Positions 1 to 8,890 of a stretch of DNA of 64,000 nucleotides are shown here, one piece after another; position 1 is the first letter of the stretch, and each line of letters begins with the position of its first letter. Source of the DNA: Nematocida homosporus (Eukaryota; Microsporidia); NCBI RefSeq assembly GCF_024244095.1, contig NW_026250683.1, positions 62,001-126,000 of the forward strand. Direction: 5' to 3'. The position numbers and the translations under genes were made by a program. The notes under the pieces are model-generated. The model was not told where the DNA came from. It made no database searches and saw nothing but the letters and a program-made list of their open reading frames with translations.

Positions 1-2
1 TA

Positions 3-359
3 GCGATAGTAGATACTTCTTTGCATGTGATTAGTACGGGGTTTGTAGAGAAGGCAGGAGAAAGGATGTTATTGGAGACTGATAGGATTTCTGGTGTTCT
101 TTTGTATGCTTTGATGCACATATCTATGGCTTGGCATGGCAGTGTCTGTACTAAAGATATAGATAGAGTGATTTTAAGAGTGAGTGAGAATACTAGACTA
201 GTAGGAATGGTTAAGCCACAAATTCAAACGATGTACCAGAAGATAGTACCTGCCTTTGTACCACAGTTAAAACAAGAGCATATTGTACTTAGTTTTCCAT
301 TTGAAGCCTCGCCTATCCCTTACATTCATGATTGGATTCAGAACTACAAATACAAATAG
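3..359 (+). CDS. 3' end of an unrecognised protein (cut by window edge)
   Basis: The frame is open from the left edge and runs 118 codons to a TAG stop. The first Met-like codon at position 21 is TTG, so the true start lies outside the window. The visible part contains a hydrophobic helix-like stretch near residues 35-45 (GVLLYALMHISMAW) and ends in a polar tail. It looks like the folded C-terminal part of a cytosolic or nuclear protein, but I do not recognise the family. It runs into GT-rich spacer after the stop. Confidence 0.55.
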   Translation, partial: AIVDTSLHVISTGFVEKAGERMLLETDRISGVLLYALMHISMAWHGSVCTKDIDRVILRVSENTRLVGMVKPQIQTMYQKIVPAFVPQLKQEHIVLSFPFEASPIPYIHDWIQNYKYK

Positions 360-848
360 ATAAAGTTAAGTTAAGATAAGTTTAAGATATGTTTGAGTGG
401 GTTTAAGATATGTTAAGTTAAGTTTAAGTTGGTATTGGGTGGGTTTAGATATGAGTAATATCGGCATACAATCACCAGCTAACAACACTACTATTAACCC
501 AAACTAATACTACACTAAACTAATAAAAGACATCGATACTTATCTCATAGAATGTCTTCAATAGAGTTAGTATTGGCTAAGATATTCTTTCCTTATTGGG
601 TTTAGATAAGATAAGATAAGATAAGAGTAAATCAAAGGTTTAACTTACATCATACCAGAACATACCAAAACATACCAAAACATACCAAAACATACCAAAA
701 CATAACATAATATAAGTCTTAAGGGAGTAAGTTAAACAATTAATAGAGCATACTTAGTAGAGTTGTAATAAATGGCTACTGATTTATTAGTAGTTGCAAT
801 TGAGTTAGTATTTGGTAGTTATTTTGATAATAGTAATTGAAATCTAAG
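360..848. repeat. Intergenic repeat block with 10-bp tandem array
   Basis: No gene is seen. The block opens GT-rich (TTAAGTTAAGATAAG type), turns AC-rich around 470-530, then returns to GT-rich. Positions 604-626 hold GATAA repeats, and 651-700 hold five tandem copies of the 10-bp unit CATACCAAAA (first copy variant). A copy of the P-box-like dyad lies at 587-604 with no obvious gene next to it. Confidence 0.7.
587..604. promoter_or_regulatory. Orphan P-box/CArG-like dyad
   Basis: CTTTCC-TTATTG-GGTTTA. Its core, read on the other strand, is ACCCAATAAGG, identical to the cores upstream of 11100, 31674 and 58132. No start codon follows at the usual distance on either strand, so it may be a chance product of the ACCCAATA-rich spacer repeats. 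Confidence 0.25.
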
Positions 849-2534
849 TTATCTTCTTCTTTTAACGGACTTACTGAGTTTCTTGCCGATAGCTTTTCTT
901 TTGGTCTTACGAACGGTATAGTTGGTTTCCTTTTGCTTTTCACGGTTGGTAGATGGAAGATCTTTTTGTTTTCTTTGGTGCTTATCGGCTTTGGCCTTTT
1001 CAATCATTTCTTCTTTAGTGGCTTTCTTACGAATCTTACTGATTGCTTCTTCAGTCACAAACCCATTAGGATCTTCATTCTCGGAATCAATAGATTCTTC
1101 TAAAGACTCTTCTTCTGTATCGCTGTTGCCATCATTAGAGAGACCTTCACAGTAAAGATGGGCTTCATCTGCTAGTCTTTCTTTATAGGGTAAGTCTTCG
1201 GAAGAGTCGCTTTCCATTGCTTCTTCAGGAAGTGAAGCAGCTGGAGTTAGCTTAGTGGCGGCTTTGGCCGCTTCCTTAAGCATCTTCTTGAGGGAATGAG
1301 AGGCAGTTACAGCTCGGGCTTTACCAGTCCGGCGGTAGTCCAGAACATGATTAATACAAGCATACTTAGAGGCTTCTGGGTAGCGCTTAATAATAGCTCG
1401 TAAGGAGTTTATGCCATAGGCAATAACTTCATCATCTTTATAATCACTACAGAAATGTTCAACTATACTGTTGCAAATAGCTTCTACCTCTTTACTGGGC
1501 GTCTCTTCATGAATACTTTGAGCAATAGCAGCAAAGACTTGGGGAAGCTTTTCCTGATGGGGGAACATAAACCTTAGCATGTATCCTAGGAATCCTTTGA
1601 TGGTAATTTGGTAGTAACAAGCTATTCTAGAAACAACTTGGGCCATTTGTAATTTGATATCTGAAGAATGATTGGATGTTTTGATACGTTTAAAGATTTT
1701 GGCTCCATAGGAAGGACCCTTATCTTCTATCTGCTGGAGAAGTAAAACAATATTAGGCTCTTTGTTTTCTAATCTTTCTTTCTTGGCTTCAAGCTTCTTT
1801 TGTAGCTCTTTTTTGGCTTTGGCTTGTTTGCGCTTATCGGCACTGGTTTCTCTTTTGATTTTTGAACGTTTGTTTTTCTCATCTGGAATTTCGATATCTT
1901 CTTCTTTCACAACTAACTCAACTTTATCTAAAAGATACATAAAAACAAAACCAACTACAACTGATGGTGAATCAAGAACTAGTTTAAAGACTATTTCGGC
2001 CGATTCACTATCCATCCAGGCCCCACGACTAACCATATGCATAAAGATATACGCGGCTCGTTTAGCATGGGCTTCTACACCTGATTTAACCGCCTGCAAC
2101 AAGATCTCCTTAATTAAACCCCAATGTTCAGAATCTCTGATCATTTCGGCTATTAAAAACTGAATGAAGACTGTTTTGGTTCGTTTGTCCATCTCTTCAA
2201 CCAAAGGAATAGCTTGCTTATAGAAGATCTCAGGCCCAATCTGTTTAGTCTTTTTAAGTGTAGTAATAGAAGTAATGGCTGAATGGGCCATACTCTTATC
2301 TAATAAAGAATAATAATCTAATGTATAACTAAAAATGTCACCAGCAATGCTATCTTCAAAATGTGAAGATATGTGGGGTAAAAAGACTAGTAATGAACAG
2401 AGTTCAGGATTTCGTGCCGCAGGATCGAGTTTTGAGATTTTGATCATACCTCTAAGCTTATCTACTTCATTACGATAAAGATCAGCATAAGATTTTGGAT
2501 CTTTCTTGATTTGGAGCTGTAAACGGATGTCCAT
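849..2534 (-). CDS. SDA1: SDA1-like 60S ribosome biogenesis/export protein
   Basis: SDA1 is a nucleolar HEAT-like protein needed for 60S subunit maturation and export. The 561-residue product has the family's order: an N-terminal region with YADLYRNEVDKL and LCSLLVFLPHISSHF, helical repeats with the TKTVFIQFLIAEMIRDSEHW block, a lysine-rich hinge at about 225-265, a second helical part ending DYRRTGKARAVTASHSL, an acidic Ser/Glu stretch (about 440-490) and a very basic tail ending KSVKRRR. Yeast SDA1 is about 767 residues, so this is a compact version. The ATG sits 7 bp from an AAATTT-like signal. The family assignment rests on motif order recalled from the family, not on a search. Confidence 0.72.
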   Translation of the reverse strand: MDIRLQLQIKKDPKSYADLYRNEVDKLRGMIKISKLDPAARNPELCSLLVFLPHISSHFEDSIAGDIFSYTLDYYSLLDKSMAHSAITSITTLKKTKQIGPEIFYKQAIPLVEEMDKRTKTVFIQFLIAEMIRDSEHWGLIKEILLQAVKSGVEAHAKRAAYIFMHMVSRGAWMDSESAEIVFKLVLDSPSVVVGFVFMYLLDKVELVVKEEDIEIPDEKNKRSKIKRETSADKRKQAKAKKELQKKLEAKKERLENKEPNIVLLLQQIEDKGPSYGAKIFKRIKTSNHSSDIKLQMAQVVSRIACYYQITIKGFLGYMLRFMFPHQEKLPQVFAAIAQSIHEETPSKEVEAICNSIVEHFCSDYKDDEVIAYGINSLRAIIKRYPEASKYACINHVLDYRRTGKARAVTASHSLKKMLKEAAKAATKLTPAASLPEEAMESDSSEDLPYKERLADEAHLYCEGLSNDGNSDTEEESLEESIDSENEDPNGFVTEEAISKIRKKATKEEMIEKAKADKHQRKQKDLPSTNREKQKETNYTVRKTKRKAIGKKLSKSVKRRR

Positions 2535-2904
2535 TCTTCAAAAAATTTAGAATTACTCTTTTGGGTAATCGTGAACTTGAATTACGTCATATTGAGTTGA
2601 GTTATGGTGTGTATTGGGTTGGTTTGGGTTGAGTTGAGTTAAGTTAAGTTTTGTATTGGTTTGGGTTAAGTTAAGCTATGATGTGTATTAAGTTGAGTTA
2701 TGCTATGTTAAGTTATGATGTACTAAGTTATGTTATGTTAAGTTATGATGTACTAAGTTATGATGTATTAAGTTAAGTATTGGGTTAGTATGGATTTTGA
2801 TATGGCCGAATAAATTGTTGTTAGTGATAGGTTTAGTATTGGATTCGTGGTGGGATGGTGGTGCTGGATGGTGGTTGAGACAATGTGAGTTGGCTGGCGA
2901 TTGA
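2535..2904. repeat. GT-rich divergent spacer
   Basis: This is the region between the divergent SDA1 and tubby genes. It begins with AAAAAATTT beside the SDA1 start, followed by about 200 bp of GT-rich repeats (GTTAAGTTATGATGTACTAA copies at about 2700-2775). The last 120 bp, before the tubby start, are GT-rich without a clear unit. Confidence 0.6.
2552..2569 (-). promoter_or_regulatory. Degenerate P-box-like dyad upstream of SDA1
   Basis: On the + strand it reads ATTACT-CTTTTG-GGTAAT, with one inner base off the CC...GG core. It sits about 18 bp upstream of the SDA1 ATG, closer than the other copies. It could be functional or chance. Confidence 0.3.
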
Positions 2905-3714
2905 ATGGTGATTGGTCTTTGGGGTAGAGAGTATTTATTGGACTGCATGGTTCAGGGGATGGACCAGATTGAGGGAATAAGCATACAGAACATTGAACGT
3001 GAAATGTGTATTGAGGAAGAAGGACTTTTTGGGCCTTTGATAGGTAGTGATAATCTTTGGACGCCGGCTGAGAGTGGAGGTACAATTCAAAACATATATA
3101 GGGTGCCGGCCTTAGGAGAAGTTTGTCGGGGTAAAGTAGTGAAAAGAAACCGCTGCTTGTTTAGTGAGATAGAGTTTCTTGAGAATGAAGAGACCCTCTT
3201 ACTGCGGGCTAAACGTTCGGGACTGAATTGGAACATCTTGTCGAAAACCAAAGAAAAGGTAGCTAAACTATCAGGTAATTTGCTTGGTAGTAACTATACG
3301 CTTAAACACTACCCAAGTAAAAAGGAAGTCTGCTGCATTAAGTATACCGGGCTGTTCAGTGAAAGTGGGCCAAGATCCTTCCAGGTTTTCATCGACCCCC
3401 TCTACTCCTCTTACGACAAGAAGCTCACCCAAAGACTCAAAGAAAGATCGGGTCAGTACGTTAAGCTGGTCAACAAACAGCCTTACTATAACTCAGAAAC
3501 TAACTCTTATGTTTTGAATTTCAATGGCAGGGTAACTCTTCCTTCCGTACGCAACTTTCAAATCATCCATCCTAATGATACTTCCTATATCACCATTACC
3601 TTTGGTAAAACCGGCGAAAACGAGTACGTTCTGGACTATACCTATCCTTGGTGTGCAGTTGATGCCTTTGGCCTAACACTTTCAGCTCTAGGCATCAAGT
3701 TAGGATGTGAATAG
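2905..3714 (+). CDS. Tubby-domain (TULP-like) protein
   Basis: Nearly the whole 269-residue product is a tubby C-terminal domain, the beta-barrel that binds phosphoinositides at membranes. Signature pieces appear in order: LLLRAKRSGLNWNILSKTKE, KLSGNLLGSNYTL, then NKQPYYNSETNSYVLNFNGRV, VRNFQI, ITFGKTGENEYVLDYTYPW and CAVDAFGLTLSAL, ending in CE as animal tubby proteins do. The start could be this ATG or a later in-frame Met (about residues 15-19). There is no signal peptide or membrane span, so it is presumably cytosolic and membrane-associated. The partner and role in this organism are unknown. Confidence 0.88.
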   Translation: MVIGLWGREYLLDCMVQGMDQIEGISIQNIEREMCIEEEGLFGPLIGSDNLWTPAESGGTIQNIYRVPALGEVCRGKVVKRNRCLFSEIEFLENEETLLLRAKRSGLNWNILSKTKEKVAKLSGNLLGSNYTLKHYPSKKEVCCIKYTGLFSESGPRSFQVFIDPLYSSYDKKLTQRLKERSGQYVKLVNKQPYYNSETNSYVLNFNGRVTLPSVRNFQIIHPNDTSYITITFGKTGENEYVLDYTYPWCAVDAFGLTLSALGIKLGCE

Positions 3715-4041
3715 ATTAAGTTGTGTTATGATTGAGTTGGGTTATGATTGAGGTGTGTTATGACTGGGTTGTGTTATGACTAAGTTGTGAATAGATTAAG
3801 ACAAGGTGACATAAGATCTTAAGTAAGTTAGTACTAAATTAAGATAACCCAAAATGATCTTAAGATAATACTAACTGAATGTTAAGATGATATTATATGA
3901 ATAAATTGGTATGTTATTGTGTTTCTTTGGTAGATTGTTTGGGACCAAAATATACTAACTCAATACTAACCCAATTCTATTTAAACTGGACTTAACTTGA
4001 CATCATGGATGGTTGGACTTTTATTGGCTTAGTTTAGTTGG
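3715..4041. repeat. Convergent spacer, GT-rich then AC-rich
   Basis: Between the 3' ends of the tubby and HAM1 genes. It starts with GTTATGATTGAGTTG repeats and ends with ACTAACTCAATACTAACCC sequence, so each gene's 3' side is GU-rich in its own transcript. No gene is seen. Confidence 0.6.
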
Positions 4042-4611
4042 CTATTGGGTGCTTATTTGTTCGGTAACAATATGGGCCATAAGTTGCTCCAGTGCTTTCT
4101 TCCTAATAGAGTGCTGGTCTTTCTCCTCGGGTGAAAGATAAAGATACGGCTTATCAGTGCCATCAATAACTAGTAGCTCATCCACTCCAAAGAGTCCAGA
4201 AGCTTCTCTTTCAGAAGGAACTAGTACGCCCTGGGCAGTAGCTGAGAAGAGAAAAGTCTCGCCTTGCTTGTTTGTGTATCCATAAAGACACTCACTGGAG
4301 CAGCGCACTTCTCCTACTACGGCTAACTCCTTAACAATCCGGCCTAACTCGCCATTCTTAAGCAAGGACTTCACATAAGGTCCTGGAAATCCAGCTAAGC
4401 GATCAATGTAAAGTGAGTAGTCCTCAACCACTACGGGTCCTTTAGCTAATTCATAAGCATCTTGAAGCTTTCTTGTAATAATATCACGAGGAGCCCCCTG
4501 AATCTCATCTAAATCATAGGCCAAAAAGGTATAGGGCAGTTTGGTACCAATAACAGCACTAATTTCGCTTCTTTTTCGTTCACTACCAGTCACAATAGAT
4601 ATCTGTTGCAT
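4042..4611 (-). CDS. HAM1: Inosine/xanthosine triphosphate pyrophosphatase (HAM1/ITPA)
   Basis: It hydrolyses ITP, dITP and XTP to monophosphates and so cleans the nucleotide pool. The 189-residue product opens with the nucleotide-binding stretch IVTGSERKRSEI, has the family's VVVEDYSLYIDRLAGFPGPYVK core (FPGPYVK is the hallmark), and a C-terminal FGVDELLVID segment. Yeast Ham1 is about 197 residues, so it is full length. The longest frame begins at a TTG; the next codon is the ATG used here, preceded within 25 bp by an AAATTT-like sequence. Confidence 0.9.
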   Translation of the reverse strand: MQQISIVTGSERKRSEISAVIGTKLPYTFLAYDLDEIQGAPRDIITRKLQDAYELAKGPVVVEDYSLYIDRLAGFPGPYVKSLLKNGELGRIVKELAVVGEVRCSSECLYGYTNKQGETFLFSATAQGVLVPSEREASGLFGVDELLVIDGTDKPYLYLSPEEKDQHSIRKKALEQLMAHIVTEQISTQ

Positions 4612-4863
4612 CAAATGAGAAAAGCCGAGTAAAATTTATTGGGAGAGTGTTCCAAATCCAAATCTAGTTCAAGTTTAACTTAGATTATATTTGGCCAACT
4701 TAGATTTTGATTTGAGTTTATTTTGAATTTAGGGTACTACTTGATTAAGATGGGTTTAGTAGTGAAATTAAAGGTTTAACTTAGTATAGATAAACCCAAT
4801 AATCCAAGTCAATCTAACCAAACACAACACAACTCAAAGCAATGCTAACTTAACTCAGGCAGT

Positions 4864-6189
4864 TTATTCTTCCATTGGGGGGAGGTTAGGATTGCGGGTA
4901 AAAGAGGATGGGAATTTCTGCTCTTTAGCTCTTTCATTCTGGGCAACTCTTCGGTGGACGTCTGGCTGCTTCCTTCTCAGACTGGGATCCTTTTTGGAAG
5001 GCAAACGAGCAACTCTGGTTTCGAATTGACTAAGCCGAATTTCAGTACTGGAAAGTGGTCCCGGTCGCTGGATGGTAGTTAAACCGGTAGCACTAGTGAC
5101 TATACGGCCATTAGAAGAATTCGTGCGAGTTTCTGTTCGGCTAGTAGTGATTGGCGCAGATGTTGTTGGTTTAGATTGCATTGACTTGTGTTGAGTTGAT
5201 TTGGGTTGGGTGGGTTTAGATTGTATTGGTTTGGGTTGAGTTGGTCTGGTTTGCATTGGTTTGGGTTGAGTAGATTTGACTTGCATTGGTTTGGGTGGAG
5301 TTGGTCTGGTTTGCAATGGGTTGGTTTGCATTGGCTTGGATTGAGTTGCCCGGTATGGCTCTGGCTTAGACCGTAAAGCATGCACTGTTTGTTGGGTAGA
5401 GGTAGGGGCTTGATAGAAGCTTTCAGCTGAGAATGGTCTAGCAGTTGGAGTTGTTTTAGGATAGCTCATCTTGGCTTGTTTGGCTTGTTTAACACGTTTG
5501 GCCTGGCCTCCTTGTTTAGCAGTACCGAATGACTTCTTAGACAGCTCAGGGGAAGCGGGCACTGGAAGATCATGGTGCCGAGTCGTATGGGGCAGAGCTA
5601 ATTGGCCACTAGGCGAGTCCAGTACTGAAGATCGTCTTTCAGCAACTGGAGCCATACGTGATCCCGGTCTAACCCGATTATTAGTCCCACTCGTACTCGG
5701 CCGACTAGTACTGGGTCCAGCACTAGCATGGGCATTTCTTCCCGGCTGACTAATACGCATTTGCGATAAGTCCCGACCAATTCGATCATGACTAACTGCA
5801 CTCGATTCTTCAGCAGCAGCCCCACCAGCCAACTTCCTCCTTTCCTCTGGAGTATACTGATCCCATGACCGCCAGTACTTCTTTTGACTCTCAGACTCAC
5901 CAATCTTCTTCAGAGCCATATTCAGATTCTGAAGTGACTTCTTGTACTCAGCATTGTTACGTACTTTATCTAAGACTGGGAACTCTTCCACGGGCATATG
6001 CTGACTCTCCATTTGCGGTGATTCAGCCATTACACGAGGGTGGAACGCCGACCGACTAGAGGAAGCCTCTGGACGAGTAGGCGAAACAGCCGTAAGTGTT
6101 CTAACGGGAGGAGGCATAGCTCCCTTCCTGGGTCTATCAATATCATTCGCCTTGGCACTCTTATGCTTGTTCTTGTCTGTTCGATGCAT
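4864..6189 (-). CDS. Disordered Lys/Pro/Thr/Gln repeat protein, unknown
   Basis: The 441-residue product is basic and mostly disordered. A short region that may fold (residues about 65-120, EFPVLDKVRNNAEYKKSLQNLNMALKK and WDQYTPEERRKLAG) precedes a long tail. Residues about 275-340 carry tandem six-residue units of the form QPKPMQ/TRPTQ/SKPTQ, encoded by DNA (5160-5350) that resembles the spacer repeat TTGGGTTGAGTTGG read antisense. No family is recognised. The ATG lies 82 bp from the divergent NEDD8-like gene, so the two probably share a promoter region. Confidence 0.7.
   Translation of the reverse strand: MHRTDKNKHKSAKANDIDRPRKGAMPPPVRTLTAVSPTRPEASSSRSAFHPRVMAESPQMESQHMPVEEFPVLDKVRNNAEYKKSLQNLNMALKKIGESESQKKYWRSWDQYTPEERRKLAGGAAAEESSAVSHDRIGRDLSQMRISQPGRNAHASAGPSTSRPSTSGTNNRVRPGSRMAPVAERRSSVLDSPSGQLALPHTTRHHDLPVPASPELSKKSFGTAKQGGQAKRVKQAKQAKMSYPKTTPTARPFSAESFYQAPTSTQQTVHALRSKPEPYRATQSKPMQTNPLQTRPTPPKPMQVKSTQPKPMQTRPTQPKPIQSKPTQPKSTQHKSMQSKPTTSAPITTSRTETRTNSSNGRIVTSATGLTTIQRPGPLSSTEIRLSQFETRVARLPSKKDPSLRRKQPDVHRRVAQNERAKEQKFPSSFTRNPNLPPMEE
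5160..5350. repeat. Coding tandem repeat (18-bp-type units)
   Basis: Imperfect units of about 18 or 36 bp, of the type TTGGGTTGAGTTGGTCTG/TTTGCATTGG, encode PKPMQ/RPTQ repeats in the minus-strand gene. The composition matches the intergenic repeats of this genome. Confidence 0.65.
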
Positions 6190-6271
6190 AACTCTCCTAC
6201 TGGACTTCTACTTATACTTTCATAGGGGTCAGGGGAGAGGGGTACAAAGTAAACAGGGAGAAGCACCCTGG

Positions 6272-6514
6272 ATGTTTGTAAAAATAAAGACTCTCGAGGG
6301 CACGGAGGTCCAGCTACGCATAGATCAGAAGATGAAAGTCAGCGAAGTCAAGCGATTGATTGAAGAAAAAGAAGCAATTTCAGTTGAACAGCAGCGATTG
6401 ATCTTTGCCGGCAAACAATTAGTAGATGCTAACGAAATAGAAATCTATGGCATAAAGAATGACGATGTCTTACATTTAGTTTTGGCATTACGAGGTGGAG
6501 TTAGTTGGGGTTAG
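6272..6514 (+). CDS. RUB1: NEDD8/Rub1-type ubiquitin-like modifier precursor
   Basis: This is an 80-residue ubiquitin fold: MFVKIKT beta strand, VKRLIEEKE helix, QQRLIFAGKQL and LHLVLALRGG. Ala before the RGG end (LALRGG) is diagnostic of NEDD8/Rub1 rather than ubiquitin (LRLRGG). A four-residue tail, VSWG, must be removed to expose the diglycine. NEDD8 activates cullin-RING ligases. A longer in-frame ATG at 6152 would add 40 residues and overlap the divergent gene's start; I reject it because the modifier must begin at Met-Phe-Val, and an ACCC element lies directly before this ATG. Confidence 0.88.
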   Translation: MFVKIKTLEGTEVQLRIDQKMKVSEVKRLIEEKEAISVEQQRLIFAGKQLVDANEIEIYGIKNDDVLHLVLALRGGVSWG

Positions 6515-6563
6515 TTTGGGGTTGAGTGGGTGGAGTTAAGTTGAATGAAGTGGAGTGTGTTAA

Positions 6564-6854
6564 TTAGCGGCGGAGTTTCCAGAGAAGGTATTGCTGGGCA
6601 CAGAGATGCTCAACGACTTGGTTGTATTTGAGAGACTCAAGGAAAGTCTTTGAGTTAAGTAGGAGATCGAGAATATTGAGAGCTTGGGGGAAGAGAAGGA
6701 ATTTGGCGTATTCAGGGGTCTTCCAGTACTGGAGATACTTGAGGAAGTCAATGAAATTTGGGTTGTCAAAGTATCCCTTTTGGTAAAGATGTTGCAGATA
6801 TTGGGGATTGCAAAGACATTGAATGAACTCGAGTTCTTCAGTAAAGCGGCTCAT
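6564..6854 (-). CDS. MED31: Mediator subunit 31 (SOH1)
   Basis: MED31 links the Mediator middle module to RNA polymerase II. The 96-residue product is almost entirely the conserved helical core: RFTEELEFIQCLCNPQYLQHL, GYFDNPNFIDFLKYLQYWK, PEYAKFLLFPQALNILDLL and the closing QQYLLWKL. Yeast Soh1 is about 127 residues. The longest frame starts at a TTG seven codons upstream; the ATG giving MSRFTEELEF is the natural start. The gene is convergent with the NEDD8-like gene, with 49 bp between stops. Confidence 0.9.
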   Translation of the reverse strand: MSRFTEELEFIQCLCNPQYLQHLYQKGYFDNPNFIDFLKYLQYWKTPEYAKFLLFPQALNILDLLLNSKTFLESLKYNQVVEHLCAQQYLLWKLRR

Positions 6855-7113
6855 ACAAAAATAGTTTGGAATCAATAAATGAGTTGAGTTGAGTTTGGGT
6901 TGAGTTTGGTTTGGGTTGAGTTAGTATTGGGTTGAGTTGAGTTGGTGTATTGGATTCAATTTATTGAATGTAATGTGGGGTTGTTTAGTATTGTTAGGGG
7001 AGGGTAGTGTTTAGATAGGATTGGGTTGTTTAGACAGGTTGAAATTAGATGTTGTTAAATTAGGGTGGGTTGGGTTAGTATTGGGTTGGGTTGAGATTGG
7101 GATTGGGTGGGGT

Positions 7114-7851
7114 TTAGAAGTTGATGGAATTGCAGAAGTTATTGATGGCATTAGGGGTAGTGAAGTCCCAGAAAATGATGAAGACGAAAACAATTGATAG
7201 GAGGAAGAAAAGAGATAGGAGGATAAGAAGGGGTTTGATGGAAGCTTTGGCCTTTCGGATGTTATAGAAATTGATAGACGAATGAATGAGAGTGGTAAGG
7301 AAGAAAATAGTGAAGATAGTTATGGCGATGATTTGGGTGGTGGGGTGGATGGGAGTAGTATCGGTTGGTGCTGGAATTTGCAAGGAGTAGGCTAAGAAGG
7401 ATAGAACTACGGCTAGAGTGAATTCTAAGATGAAAGCAGCGACTTTTTCCAAGAAGGTAGCATTTAAAGTGAATCGGCTGGTAGATCTGTTGCACCGGAG
7501 GAGAATGTAAGTAAGGAAAGCACTGAAGACCAAGAAGATACATCGAGAGAGATTGGGGTGGCCTGGAGTTGTACTGTAACTGTAAATAAAGAAGATACAC
7601 ATACCTAAGAACATAATAGTGCATATAGTAGAGAAGATAGAGGCCAATACACTACCTACTTGAATGAAAGTGGGTGTATCTGATGTTTCGGATTTACTGT
7701 CCATATTTAGGAGAAGTCTTGTATCATTAGAATAGTCATTATCACTGGCGTAGGATCCTTTCGGCTCGAGAGAACCCAAAGTATTACCATGAGCTGGAAC
7801 CATAGCATGAGTACTTTCTTGATTTATGTTATCTTTGAAATGTCCAGACAT
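7114..7851 (-). CDS. Five-span membrane protein (5TM array, gene 1)
   Basis: No known family is recognised. The 245-residue product has a soluble polar N-tail (1-64) and five hydrophobic segments at about 67-92, 101-119, 136-158, 172-192 and 204-229, then a short Asn-rich end. There is no cleavable signal peptide. The longest frame starts at a TTG; the first ATG (MSGHFKDNIN) is used. It is the last gene of a leftward run of similar proteins, and a P-box-like dyad lies 72 bp upstream. The role is unknown; a lineage-specific surface or organelle membrane protein is plausible. Confidence 0.78.
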   Translation of the reverse strand: MSGHFKDNINQESTHAMVPAHGNTLGSLEPKGSYASDNDYSNDTRLLLNMDSKSETSDTPTFIQVGSVLASIFSTICTIMFLGMCIFFIYSYSTTPGHPNLSRCIFLVFSAFLTYILLRCNRSTSRFTLNATFLEKVAAFILEFTLAVVLSFLAYSLQIPAPTDTTPIHPTTQIIAITIFTIFFLTTLIHSSINFYNIRKAKASIKPLLILLSLFFLLSIVFVFIIFWDFTTPNAINNFCNSINF

Positions 7852-7922
7852 TAAGGTTAGTATTGAAAAAAGAGTCTTTATAGTTATCAAATTGGAAATA
7901 TATTTCGCAAAGACGTAATTAA

Positions 7923-7940
7923 ATTACCCAAAAAGGAAAT
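7923..7940 (-). promoter_or_regulatory. P-box/CArG-like dyad for 5TM gene 1
   Basis: ATTACC-CAAAAA-GGAAAT. It fits the Mcm1 pattern D-CC-Y-WWW-NN-R-G, with symmetric ATTACC/GGAAAT arms. It lies 72 bp upstream of the ATG at 7851. Confidence 0.6.
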
Positions 7941-8119
7941 TTCGGCCTAAATAAGTAAATTAACAAATTGAAGTGAGTTATAATAGTATTGTGTTGAGTT
8001 GGTATTGGTGTGGGTTTGGTATTGGGATGGGATGGAGTTAGGATGGGATAGGATGTAGTTAGTAGAAACTTGATATTAAACTATATTGATTGTCTGTTTA
8101 TTGAGGTGTAGGGTCGTTA

Positions 8120-8890
8120 TTATGTGACAGGTTGTTTTCGATCTAGTTCTTCCAATCTGTTCAAAAGTGCTTGTTTCTTAATGTTAATGCCCATGACAGT
8201 GATAAGCACACCAATAAAGAAAATGAAGAAGATAGACATGAGAATAACCAAGCAGATTGTGCGCTTTTTACGAGCTTTAGCTGAGATTGTATCATAACTA
8301 TTAAGACCAAGATCTAAAGTAGCTAATAGTTGTGTAATAATCAGACAAATAATTGAGAACAAGAGAACTAGAGCTAGGACTTTAGTAAAACCAAGTACAG
8401 CCATAAGAATACTAGAAAAACACATAATACCCACTGTAATAATAAGTTGAGATCTGTGTTTTTGCCAAAATGTTTTTGATTCTTTATCTGCTTGATTTTG
8501 AACAACATAACTAGTAGATTGAATCTTTTTGAGAAGAAGAATCATAACAAAGATGTAAACCAGATTGATTAAAATGTTAATAGGTTTAATAGAGGTGCTT
8601 GCTGCATTATTAACAGGTGGAGGTACACGTGAACATTTGTAGATGTATATCAATAGAAGAGGGAACAAGAGATAGAGCAAGTTAATAGAAGTGACTAAAC
8701 CTAAAGATGTAAGTGTTGATAGAACCGGGACAGCCTCTACTGATGCACTTTTTTCATAATCTGGTGTTTCCGGGTCTTTAGCTACCGTTTCGGCAAGGAT
8801 TCGGTTTAGAAACGGATTAGATAAGGAGACAATGGGCTTCTTATCTTTCTTTTGATTATTTAAGTGTTGATAATGATAATGAATAGGCAT
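8120..8890 (-). CDS. Five-span membrane protein (5TM array, gene 2)
   Basis: The 256-residue product has a polar N-tail of about 58 residues, then five hydrophobic segments at about 61-85, 102-121, 148-168, 171-195 and 211-235, and a charged C-tail (NRLEELDRKQ). The layout equals that of the neighbouring array genes, although residue identity is low by eye. The upstream GTG in the longest frame is not a credible start; the ATG giving MPIHYHYQHL is used. A perfect-arm dyad sits 43 bp upstream. Function unknown. Confidence 0.78.
   Translation of the reverse strand: MPIHYHYQHLNNQKKDKKPIVSLSNPFLNRILAETVAKDPETPDYEKSASVEAVPVLSTLTSLGLVTSINLLYLLFPLLLIYIYKCSRVPPPVNNAASTSIKPINILINLVYIFVMILLLKKIQSTSYVVQNQADKESKTFWQKHRSQLIITVGIMCFSSILMAVLGFTKVLALVLLFSIICLIITQLLATLDLGLNSYDTISAKARKKRTICLVILMSIFFIFFIGVLITVMGINIKKQALLNRLEELDRKQPVT

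Noticed and set aside
2733..3085. Minus-strand ORFs of 71 and 105 codons over the tubby promoter and 5' end
   Set aside because: Their composition (His/Pro/Asn-rich) is that of antisense spacer repeat, and they overlap the strongly supported tubby gene.
6152..6271. A 40-residue N-terminal extension of the NEDD8-like protein with a hydrophobic stretch
   Set aside because: Ubiquitin-like modifiers start at the first beta strand (MFVKIKT). The extension overlaps the divergent gene's start region and looks non-coding.
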